The position numbers and the translations under genes are program-made. Of a DNA stretch of 9,246 nucleotides, positions 1 through 5,425 are shown in pieces (position 1 is the stretch's first letter; each line of letters opens with the position of its first letter). Source of the stretch: Tannerella sp. (GTDB lineage Bacteria > Bacteroidota > Bacteroidia > Bacteroidales > Tannerellaceae); the NCBI GenBank assembly GCA_031268395.1, contig JAIRXI010000347.1, positions 1 to 9,246 on the forward strand, in the 5' to 3' direction. The notes under the pieces were generated by a model. It worked only from the letters and a program-made list of their open reading frames with translations. It was not told the origin of the DNA and made no database searches.

Positions 1-54
1 CGTGAGCCGTAAAACCATGTTTCTACGGATAACACAGCTATAACGCCTGTCCAT
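1..54 (-). CDS. possible N-terminus of a gene running off the left edge
   Basis: An open frame starts at an ATG (bases 54-52) and stays open for 18 codons to the window edge, reading MDRRYSCVIRRNMVLRLT. The basic start followed by a more hydrophobic stretch would fit the n-region of a signal peptide or the cytoplasmic lead of a first membrane segment, but this is too short to assign a family. The frame is also open upstream for about 11 codons, back to a TAA stop, with no other ATG in it. No clear Bacteroides -7 box lies directly upstream. It is co-oriented with every other gene here, which is the main reason to mention it. Confidence 0.3.
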   Translation of the reverse strand, partial: MDRRYSCVIRRNMVLRLT

Positions 55-95
55 TTTCAGAGGAAAGAAATAATCCCAACATGTCCATTACGCAT

Positions 96-251
96 TTTCC
101 CGGCGCCGCAAGGCGCCACGCCGTGCCCTCCTTATAATTAAACACGGAGAACACGGAGACACGGAGGGAAAACGTGATCACCGTCTCCGTGTCCTCCGTG
201 TTTGAAGGAAAAAAGAAAGCGCACGGAGAAGCGCCCTGCGGCGCTGGGAAA
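96..251. repeat. 156-bp imperfect palindrome, MITE/REP-like element
   Basis: The outer arms 96-117 and 230-251 are inverted copies matching at 19 of 22 positions. Each arm is itself a hairpin: GGCGCC-GCAA-GGCGCC at 102-117 and AGCGCC-CTGC-GGCGCT at 230-245. The inner arms 140-160 and 183-203 match at 20 of 21 positions and are built from the octamer ACACGGAG, present at 142-149, 151-158 and 159-166 and inverted at 185-192 and 194-201. The spacers between outer and inner arms share a CCGTGC block. The element is non-coding, lies between two minus-strand genes and has no obvious target-site duplication. Terminal inverted repeats with internal symmetry suggest a miniature transposable element or an extragenic palindromic repeat. 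Genome copy number would decide. Confidence 0.7.
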
Positions 252-409
252 CGAACGCGGAGCAGGGAAAATACGTAGTTGGGTTAATCCGCGCAATAGC
301 GGTGGCTGCCGTTTCTCAAAACCGTTACGACAAAGTGATCCGACACCCCGGGTCGATGCGATTTATCGACATTTCAAAATGAATCACTTCCATTTACCAA
401 ACGAAAATT
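252..409. other. gene-free stretch downstream of the Yip1-like gene
   Basis: I find no gene here. The stretch contains a nested inverted repeat: outer arms AAGTGAT (333-339) and ATCACTT (383-389), and inner arms GTCGAT (352-357) and ATCGAC (365-370) with a 7-nt loop. In the minus-strand transcript this would be a structured 3' region starting about 20 nt after the Yip1-like stop codon. No T-tract follows it, so it is at best a weak terminator or an mRNA-stabilising structure. Confidence 0.3.
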
Positions 410-1021
410 TTACAGCATTATCGCAAGCAGGATTTTGGAAACGATTTCCGCAATAATCAATGCGATAATAAAGGAAACAATCCCCTTGCCGCCTTTCAGG
501 TTTCCCGAGACGGAACAGGCATTGTACATCCATGCAATGAACCACACCAGCACCCCTATGCAGATAACCGACAGCAGTATCATTTCCAGGATATGTTCCC
601 GCAGGAAGAGCACGATGGCCAAAAGATCGTCCGGATTCAGCGCCGTGCCGGACTGCGGATTTATGTCGGGCACGGGCATGGGTACAAGCCCCACCAGCAC
701 CCCGGGAATCCGGGCTACATGGGCCAGCGCCAGCGTCCCGGCAAAATCGATCAGCCGGACGGAGGGGCCGGAAAGAATCAGCGCCGTCAGGTAAAAGACC
801 GCGACGGCCGACGCCCACGAACCGAAAACGCAAAGGGCATGACCCCGCAAGTCCAGCCGTCCGGCATGAATGTCCAGCACTCCGTCGAAACAGGTGGACG
901 ACACATAGCCCAGCCCTGTCAGCCCGGCCAGCGTCAACAGCCCCCAAAGGAGCGATTTCCCGCCCGCGATGTAGCGGAACGGATGCAAAAAATAATCCAG
1001 TAAAGCAGTTTTAGTTCTCAT
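410..1021 (-). CDS. Yip1-like multi-spanning inner membrane protein
   Basis: The protein has 203 residues and is strongly hydrophobic, with likely membrane segments near residues 24-42, 62-84, 92-115, 144-166 and 179-202. The soluble N-terminus contains a short LLDYFLHPFRYI segment before the first helix, as in bacterial Yip1-domain proteins, and the five-helix layout also fits. No catalytic motif is visible. The role of bacterial Yip1-like proteins is poorly known, so no function is assigned. The ATG overlaps the end of the upstream DUF2089 gene by 11 nt (ATGAGAACTAA contains this start and that stop), which implies translational coupling and one transcript. The start is set by this overlap. 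The family call rests on overall pattern and could be another small polytopic membrane family. Confidence 0.75.
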   Translation of the reverse strand: MRTKTALLDYFLHPFRYIAGGKSLLWGLLTLAGLTGLGYVSSTCFDGVLDIHAGRLDLRGHALCVFGSWASAVAVFYLTALILSGPSVRLIDFAGTLALAHVARIPGVLVGLVPMPVPDINPQSGTALNPDDLLAIVLFLREHILEMILLSVICIGVLVWFIAWMYNACSVSGNLKGGKGIVSFIIALIIAEIVSKILLAIML

Positions 1022-1283
1022 ATTCGTTGATTTTTATAATGATTTCATTCAACAGGTTTCGGACGGTCGGGTAGCTCAGCCCCATGTGCCGGGCCATGTC
1101 CTTCAGGCTGCCGCTGTTTTTTACGAACTGCAGGATAAAGCGCCGGTCTTCTTCCGGCAAATGCATCCATAGCGGCAGGTCGTATTCGCCGTGGATTTCC
1201 GTTCCGCAGGTTTCGCACCGCAGACTCCTTACTTTCAATTGTGTCCGACATGCCGGACATGTTACGGGTAATGTTACGCTCAT
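1011..1283 (-). CDS. DUF2089 family zinc-ribbon/HTH protein
   Basis: This 90-residue protein has a compact two-part layout. An N-terminal zinc ribbon carries CPAC (residues 9-12) and CETC (23-26). A C-terminal helix-turn-helix spans about residues 59-82, with the recognition-helix motif LSYPTVRNLL typical of DUF2089 proteins. The length is normal for the family and no residue of the Cys4 site is missing. It is probably a cytoplasmic DNA-binding regulator, but no target is known from the sequence. It is the first gene of a two-gene operon with the Yip1-like membrane protein, overlapping it by 11 nt, and has a good Bacteroides-type promoter just upstream. The ATG at 1283 is preferred because the zinc ribbon begins directly after it; the ATG at 1323 is in another frame. 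Confidence 0.9.
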   Translation of the reverse strand: MSVTLPVTCPACRTQLKVRSLRCETCGTEIHGEYDLPLWMHLPEEDRRFILQFVKNSGSLKDMARHMGLSYPTVRNLLNEIIIKINEYEN

Positions 1284-1327
1284 ATACAGTAATCTGAAAT
1301 AATTTACTTTGTTTCCCTTTCATGCCG

Positions 1328-1357
1328 CAAAGTTAATCATATTATTGATAAAACAAA
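1328..1357 (-). promoter_or_regulatory. Bacteroides-type promoter for the DUF2089-Yip1 operon
   Basis: On the minus strand a TTTG (1357-1354, within TTTTTG) is followed after 18 nt by TAACTTTG (1335-1328), an exact match to the TAnnTTTG -7 consensus. The spacing is close to that of characterised Bacteroides promoters and the surroundings are AT-rich. The start site would fall near 1321, giving a leader of about 40 nt before the DUF2089 ATG. This is the best promoter match in the window. Confidence 0.7.
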
Positions 1358-1451
1358 AATGAAACTTGATAAAATTCAATCCAGGGTCATTTTTTTAGGC
1401 GGGGATTGTGGTATTTCAGAAGGATGCATTTCAAAAAGAAGGGAAACTGTG

Positions 1452-1494
1452 AAATCGGTGTGCGCGTTTTTTCCGGGACGCGACACACCGATTT
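1452..1494. terminator. long stem-loop downstream of the isomerase gene, possible terminator
   Basis: Arms 1452-1462 (AAATCGGTGTG) and 1484-1494 pair over 11 bp. After a single-base bulge at 1483, CGCG (1463-1466) pairs with CGCG (1479-1482). The loop is 12 nt. The structure starts about 70 nt after the stop of the minus-strand isomerase gene, where a terminator is expected. The clear T-tract (1500-1506) is on the plus-strand side, while the minus-strand exit reads only ATTTCAC. It may still terminate or protect the minus-strand mRNA, or stop antisense transcription entering from the left. Confidence 0.5.
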
Positions 1495-1566
1495 TCTGTT
1501 TTTTATCTCCCGTCACGGGGACGGAAGGGCGCCGTCAGGCATTTTGCACAGATGGCATACCGCGTC

Positions 1567-2427
1567 TTATATGGCGTCAAGGACTCCCCTGAAATAGCCG
1601 ATGGATTCGGACACACCAGGCAGCGGGTCGTCGCCGTCCTTTTCAAATTCCAGGCTGCAGACGCCGGTGTAATCCACGCTCCGCAACATCTTCACGAACG
1701 CGGGAATGTCGATCACGCCCCGTCCCATTTCGCAGGTTTCGCCTTCCCCGGTCGTCCCGGTCACGTTCTTGATATGGATGTCGAATATCCGCGAGTAATA
1801 GCGTTTCAGGTCGGCTGCGGGATTTTTGCCGGCACGCATGTTGTGTCCCACGTCCAGGCACAGTCCCATCCGCGGGTCGAGATCTTTCACCCGTTCCCAG
1901 ATGCTGGAAGCGTCGGGGTATCTGTCGCCCGGGCCGTGATTGTGGATGGCGTAGCGGATGTCATACTGCTTCACCTTTTCATTGACATACCTGAACAGCT
2001 TTTCCTGCGGAACGCCGACCAGAATCCTCACACCCACCCGGCGTGCATATTCGAAAGCGCTGTCCACTTCCTTCTCCGTGTGCATGTATATCGGTCCCAC
2101 TCCGTAGCCGGTGATGCGTTTTGCGGCCAGTTTGTCGTGGAAACTTTTGATTTCTTCGTCCGTACTGTTTAACGGAAGGTGAAAATCCTTGATGCAAAGG
2201 TAGCGCACGTCGATGCGGTCCAGCATCCGGATCGTTCGGTCCAGGTCGAACGAGCGGAACGTATAACCGGCCATGCCGATTTTAAACAGGTCCTTCGGGG
2301 GAGCGTTCCCCGTTTCCGGGGACGGGCCGGCAGGGGCTGCCCGGAGGCTGCCGCCGAATACGGACGAAGCGCCGGCAGCCAGCAATCCGGCGCCCGCCTT
2401 TTTTACAAAACTTCTGCGTGATGTCAT
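1567..2427 (-). CDS. Tat-exported sugar phosphate isomerase/epimerase-like TIM barrel protein
   Basis: The protein has 286 residues. The N-terminus carries a twin-arginine signal, SRRSFVKK (residues 3-10), then a hydrophobic Ala/Gly-rich stretch and a probable cleavage site after LRA (28-30), so the folded protein should reach the periplasm. Residues 46-286 match the xylose-isomerase-like (AP endonuclease 2) TIM barrel. Likely metal or substrate residues are in IHNHG (161-165), LDVGH (191-195), DIHIKN (216-221) and LEFEKD (259-264). The segment from GRGVIDIP to DPLPGVSESIGY is typical of the Tat-exported Bacteroidota/Planctomycetota subfamily. Many relatives isomerise or epimerise sugars or inositols, but the substrate here is unknown. 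It lies 222 bp downstream of the fucosidase gene in the same orientation, separated by a terminator and a promoter-like box. Confidence 0.88.
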   Translation of the reverse strand: MTSRRSFVKKAGAGLLAAGASSVFGGSLRAAPAGPSPETGNAPPKDLFKIGMAGYTFRSFDLDRTIRMLDRIDVRYLCIKDFHLPLNSTDEEIKSFHDKLAAKRITGYGVGPIYMHTEKEVDSAFEYARRVGVRILVGVPQEKLFRYVNEKVKQYDIRYAIHNHGPGDRYPDASSIWERVKDLDPRMGLCLDVGHNMRAGKNPAADLKRYYSRIFDIHIKNVTGTTGEGETCEMGRGVIDIPAFVKMLRSVDYTGVCSLEFEKDGDDPLPGVSESIGYFRGVLDAI

Positions 2428-2466
2428 CGCCTAATCAATTTATATGAATGAATAACTGTTTAATAT

Positions 2467-2476
2467 ATTTGCAAAT
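2467..2476. promoter_or_regulatory. 10-bp perfect palindrome ATTTGCAAAT in the isomerase leader
   Basis: ATTTGCAAAT is a perfect palindrome about 40 bp upstream of the isomerase start, between the predicted -7 box and the ATG. Next to it is a short GCCC-TAT-GGGC hairpin (2482-2492, minus-strand reading). The position would suit an operator or a structured leader, but no regulator is known and AT-rich palindromes arise by chance. Confidence 0.25.
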
Positions 2477-2495
2477 GCATTGCCCATAGGGCGAA

Positions 2496-2503
2496 CAAAT
2501 GTA
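2496..2503 (-). promoter_or_regulatory. candidate -7 box for the isomerase gene
   Basis: Minus-strand TACATTTG matches the Bacteroides TAnnTTTG -7 consensus. The start site would lie near 2489, giving a leader of about 60 nt. No clear -33 TTTG is present at the right distance; that region is the T-rich tail of the preceding terminator. The gene therefore probably has its own promoter, of uncertain strength. Confidence 0.45.
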
Positions 2504-2514
2504 GTAAAATAAAT

Positions 2515-2555
2515 AAAAGGAGGCCTTCCGGACTGGCCGGGCCGCCTCCTTTTTT
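2515..2555. terminator. bidirectional intrinsic terminator after the fucosidase gene
   Basis: AAAAGGAGGC (2515-2524) pairs with GCCTCCTTTT (2544-2553) over 10 bp. Inside, after a 3x3 internal loop, CCGG (2528-2531) pairs with CCGG (2537-2540) around a 5-nt loop. On the minus strand the stem is followed by TTTTATTTATTTTA, and on the plus strand by a T6 run, so it can work in both directions. It lies about 100 nt after the fucosidase stop codon and ends that transcript. An alternative pairing partner lies upstream at 2628-2639. Confidence 0.85.
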
Positions 2556-2592
2556 AAGCATTATTTCGATAGCCGGGATTGTCCGGGTGCAT

Positions 2593-2620
2593 CGGAAAGG
2601 GTGCGTGGCAATCCTTTCCG
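2593..2620 (-). other. 8-bp stem-loop in the fucosidase 3' untranslated region
   Basis: CGGAAAGG (2593-2600) and CCTTTCCG (2613-2620) are perfect inverted arms around a 12-nt loop, 30 nt past the fucosidase stop. No T-tract follows, so this is probably not a terminator itself. It lies between the two arms of the alternative pairing 2628-2639 / 2520-2531 and could bring them together. Confidence 0.45.
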
Positions 2621-2649
2621 CCGGTTGCCGGAAGGCCTCTCTGCTCCCG

Positions 2650-5094
2650 CTACATCCGGATTTCCAGCAGGTCTTCCGGTTGCATGGGCACTTCCAGTAT
2701 CCCGTCTGTCACCGGAGAGGAAATGGGATTTCCGTTCAGCGTGACTCTCATTTCGTACCGGTCTGTCGGCAGTTTGATCCGAAAATTGCCGGCCACGCGT
2801 GCTTTCACTCCGGCCGCCAGCCAGCGTCCGTTCCGCCAGCGGGCGGATACTTCGCCTCCGCCCTCCACGCACAGACCGCTGAAAGAGCCGGTCTGCCAGG
2901 CCGCCGGCAATGCCGGCAGCAATTCGACATAGCCATTATGGCTCTGCAGCAGCATTTCCGCTATGCCGGCGGCTCCCCCGAAATTTCCGTCGATCTGGAA
3001 GGGCGGGTGGGCACAAAACAGGTTGGGATATGTTCCCCCGCCTTTCGAATAGCTGAATTCACCCGACAGACAGGGCGTCAGCAAGTTGGTCAGCAACTTG
3101 TACGCATGTTCCCCGTCGCGCAGGCGCGCCCAGAAGTTCACTTTCCAGGCCATCGACCAGCCGGTGCTCTCGTCGCCGCGCACTTCCAGCGTTTTACGCG
3201 CCGCTTCCGCAAGCGCCGGCGTCCGGTCCGGCGTGATTTCGCTGGCCGGATACAGGCCATAGAGGTGGGATACGTGACGGTGATGCGGTTCGGTTTCCCC
3301 GTAAGGCTCCAGCCACTCCATGATGCGGCCGTCGGCGCCGATGGTGGTCGGCATCAGGCGTTCCTGTCTGGCGGCGACCGTTTTCACGAAATCCCCGTCA
3401 ATGCCCAGGATTCCGGCCGCTTCGACAACGTTCCGGAACAGTTCGCGCACGATCTGGTTGTCCATCGTGGAACCGGCGCAGATGCTGACGCTTTTCCCGC
3501 CGGGCATGATGTATGCATTTTCGGGAGATGTGGTCGGCGCGGTGACGAGATAGCGGCTGCGCGGATCTTCTACCAGCATGTCTGTGAAGAACAGCGCCGC
3601 TTCCTTCATTGTCGGATAGGCTTCAGCCAGGTAAGCCGTGTCCCGCGTATACCGGAAATGATTGTACAGGTGGGCGCACATCCAGGCGGCGGAGGTATTG
3701 GTTGCGCCCCAGGACGGGTGCTCGCCGGGCGCCGTAAATTCCCATACGTTGCCCAGGATGTGCGTCACCCAGCCCCGCACGTTATAGAACACTTTTGCCG
3801 TGCGGCGACCGCTCTCGACCTGCTGTTTTGTCCATTCAATCAGGGGGAGATGCAACTCCGGCAGGTTGCCCGATTCTGCCGGCCAGAGGTTCATCTGTAC
3901 GTTGATATTCATGTGATAGTCCCCGTTCCACGGTGTGCGGATCGTGTTGCACCACAGCCCCTGCAGGTTGGGCGGAAGGCCGCCGGGACGGGTGGAAGAG
4001 ATCAGCAGGTAACGACCGAACTGGTAGTAGAGCGCCATCAGCGACGGGTCGTTCCCGTCCAGGTAGAACGCTTCCAGGCGCCGGTCTATCGGCAGCGCTT
4101 CCTTTTCCTTCACGCGCCCGAAGTCGACTTCGACCCGGTCGAACAGCGTCCGGTAGGCTGCTTCGTGCTCGCTTTTCAGCTGTGCGTACTTTTTATCTTC
4201 CACGGCCCGGAACAGCGAATCCAGCTGTCCGTTTACCTCTTTTCCGAAATAATCGGTTACCATGCCCGTCAGCAGGATCACTTCGGAGGCGTCCTGCACC
4301 TGCAGAAGCGTATCGCCCAGGATGGTTTGCCGGCCGCCGCCGGGCAGCATCACCCGTACCCGCGCACCGTATCTGATCCCTTCCGGCGCCTTCAGGCTGT
4401 CGCCTCCGAACAGGCAGCCGCTCATCTGCAGACCGGATCCGCTGGCGCCGACGGTATACCGTTCGGGACGGTTCAGCGTTATGTTCAGGTTCAGCGCCTT
4501 TTCGCGGTCTGCGCTCAGGCGGATCACGGCCAGGTCTGCGGCAAACGAAGTGAATGCTTCGCGCCGGAAAGTCGTCTCTCCCTTTTTGAATGAGACCGTG
4601 GCAACGGCGTTGCTCAGATCCAGCCCGCGCCGGTAGGCGGACACCTCCGCACGGTCTCCGCCGTAAGCATACGCCAGCTTCAGATTGCCCAGCAGTTGAT
4701 AGCTGCCATAAGGCGTCTCCGCGCCGTTTCCCTGTCCGCTGCCCTTGCCTCCGCATACGAATGTTTCATACATCAGCTCCTGCGCTTCGTCGTTCCGCCC
4801 TTCAAACAGCAGCCTGCGGATTTCCGGCAGCGACCTGGCCGCCGCCGGATTGTCCGTGTTTTGCCGGCTGCCCGACCACATCGAAATCTCGTTCAGCACA
4901 TAATTTTCATCTTCCACTCCGCCGTCCGGCATCAGGCCGATCCGTCCGTTCCCCAGCGGAAACGTTTCTTCCCATACGGCTGCCGGCGCGTCAAAATGGT
5001 ACGACAGCCCCTCCCTTGTCAGGACATCCTTTATCTTGCCACACCCGCAAAGGAACAGGCTCGACACGAAAATAAACACTTTTACTCTATACAT
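2650..5094 (-). CDS. GH95 alpha-L-fucosidase, lipoprotein
   Basis: The 814 residues match the normal size for glycoside hydrolase family 95, inverting enzymes that mostly release terminal alpha-1,2-linked L-fucose. A lipoprotein signal (basic R3/K5, hydrophobic 6-15, lipobox LCGC with C18) places it in the envelope. An N-terminal beta domain (about 27-290, with PLGNGRIGLM at 46-55) is followed by the (alpha/alpha)6 barrel and a C-terminal beta domain. Residues matching those known from the Bifidobacterium enzyme AfcA are present: N396 and N398 in DYHMNIN, the acid E525 in TSPENAY, H607/H610 in HRHVSH, and D702 in QIDGNFGG. H394 in DYH favours fucose over L-galactose. No acidic stretch follows C18, so surface exposure is uncertain. 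It has its own promoter and a strong terminator. Confidence 0.96.
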   Translation of the reverse strand: MYRVKVFIFVSSLFLCGCGKIKDVLTREGLSYHFDAPAAVWEETFPLGNGRIGLMPDGGVEDENYVLNEISMWSGSRQNTDNPAAARSLPEIRRLLFEGRNDEAQELMYETFVCGGKGSGQGNGAETPYGSYQLLGNLKLAYAYGGDRAEVSAYRRGLDLSNAVATVSFKKGETTFRREAFTSFAADLAVIRLSADREKALNLNITLNRPERYTVGASGSGLQMSGCLFGGDSLKAPEGIRYGARVRVMLPGGGRQTILGDTLLQVQDASEVILLTGMVTDYFGKEVNGQLDSLFRAVEDKKYAQLKSEHEAAYRTLFDRVEVDFGRVKEKEALPIDRRLEAFYLDGNDPSLMALYYQFGRYLLISSTRPGGLPPNLQGLWCNTIRTPWNGDYHMNINVQMNLWPAESGNLPELHLPLIEWTKQQVESGRRTAKVFYNVRGWVTHILGNVWEFTAPGEHPSWGATNTSAAWMCAHLYNHFRYTRDTAYLAEAYPTMKEAALFFTDMLVEDPRSRYLVTAPTTSPENAYIMPGGKSVSICAGSTMDNQIVRELFRNVVEAAGILGIDGDFVKTVAARQERLMPTTIGADGRIMEWLEPYGETEPHHRHVSHLYGLYPASEITPDRTPALAEAARKTLEVRGDESTGWSMAWKVNFWARLRDGEHAYKLLTNLLTPCLSGEFSYSKGGGTYPNLFCAHPPFQIDGNFGGAAGIAEMLLQSHNGYVELLPALPAAWQTGSFSGLCVEGGGEVSARWRNGRWLAAGVKARVAGNFRIKLPTDRYEMRVTLNGNPISSPVTDGILEVPMQPEDLLEIRM

Positions 5095-5131
5095 ATCCGT
5101 TGTTTTTTTGGATTAATTGTTTTTTCTGTGG

Positions 5132-5139
5132 CAAATATA
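5132..5139 (-). promoter_or_regulatory. candidate -7 box for the fucosidase gene
   Basis: Minus-strand TATATTTG matches TAnnTTTG exactly, in an AT-rich stretch 37 nt upstream of the ATG, implying a leader of about 30 nt ending in an A-rich run before the start. No good -33 TTTG is seen about 20 nt further upstream, so expression may need an activator. This reading is inference. Confidence 0.55.
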
Positions 5140-5221
5140 GTACAAATATGCGTATGCGACGGACAGGGACGCGATTTTCCCGGAATGCGTTTCAACTGCG
5201 CCTTCCTCCCGGTTCGCGATG

Positions 5222-5240
5222 CGGTATACTCAGGATACCG
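5222..5240. promoter_or_regulatory. inverted repeat upstream of the fucosidase promoter
   Basis: CGGTAT (5222-5227) and ATACCG (5235-5240) form a 6-bp inverted repeat with a 7-bp spacer, about 85 bp upstream of the -7 box and just downstream of the strong terminator of the preceding gene. The position would suit a regulator-binding site, but the match is short and may be chance. Confidence 0.2.
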
Positions 5241-5265
5241 ATTTGCGACTTGGACATTTCGGGAT

Positions 5266-5294
5266 AAAAAAAGACCGGCCATTGCTGGCCGGTC
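5266..5294 (-). terminator. intrinsic terminator of the FG-GAP/T9SS gene
   Basis: GACCGGCC (5273-5280) pairs perfectly with GGCCGGTC (5287-5294) around a 6-nt loop, and on the minus strand the stem is directly followed by seven T (5272-5266). This is a textbook Rho-independent terminator about 130 nt after the stop of the large gene. It separates that gene from the fucosidase gene. Confidence 0.9.
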
Positions 5295-5389
5295 CGAAAT
5301 GAATAAGGTTTCCAAAACCTGTTGTTTAGTCCAGGTTCCGGTGAGCCGACCATTCAGTCGACCCAATGAACAGGTAACCTTTTCCGTTG

Positions 5390-5423
5390 AAAAAAGGTCT
5401 ACCGGGTCGCCTCACAGCGACCG
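5390..5423 (-). terminator. weaker candidate terminator directly after the FG-GAP/T9SS gene
   Basis: Just after the TGA stop, minus-strand CCGGTCGC pairs with GCGACCCGG (8 bp with one bulged C) around a 6-nt loop. T6 (5395-5390) follows, but only after about six intervening bases. The spacing is poor for an intrinsic terminator. It may act in tandem with the stronger hairpin about 110 nt downstream. Confidence 0.4.
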
Positions 5424-5425
5424 GA

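Noticed and set aside
142..201. CRISPR-like array from the repeated ACACGGAG units
   Set aside because: The units are only 8 bp, adjacent or nearly so, and occur in both orientations; there are no unique spacers of regular length and no cas genes.
202..456. Plus-strand 84-codon frame at the left
   Set aside because: It begins within the palindromic repeat, runs over the end of the Yip1-like gene, and its composition looks non-coding.
1045..1323. Minus-strand 92-codon frame with an earlier ATG over the DUF2089 gene
   Set aside because: It is in a different frame from the zinc ribbon and helix-turn-helix, and its own translation has no motif; the DUF2089 frame explains the region.
2464..2471. 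Plus-strand TATATTTG as a divergent promoter
   Set aside because: There is no credible plus-strand gene downstream, and the box overlaps an AT-rich palindrome in the isomerase leader.
2587..4593. Plus-strand open frame of 668 codons opposite the fucosidase gene
   Set aside because: It is entirely antisense to a gene with intact GH95 motifs, its product is rich in His, Arg, Gln and Val without any recognisable domain, and it crosses the other gene's stop region. GC-rich genes often leave long open antisense frames.
5082..5366. Minus-strand 94-codon frame in the gap upstream of the fucosidase gene
   Set aside because: It contains the strong intrinsic terminator and the predicted fucosidase promoter, overlaps the fucosidase start, and has no recognisable protein features.
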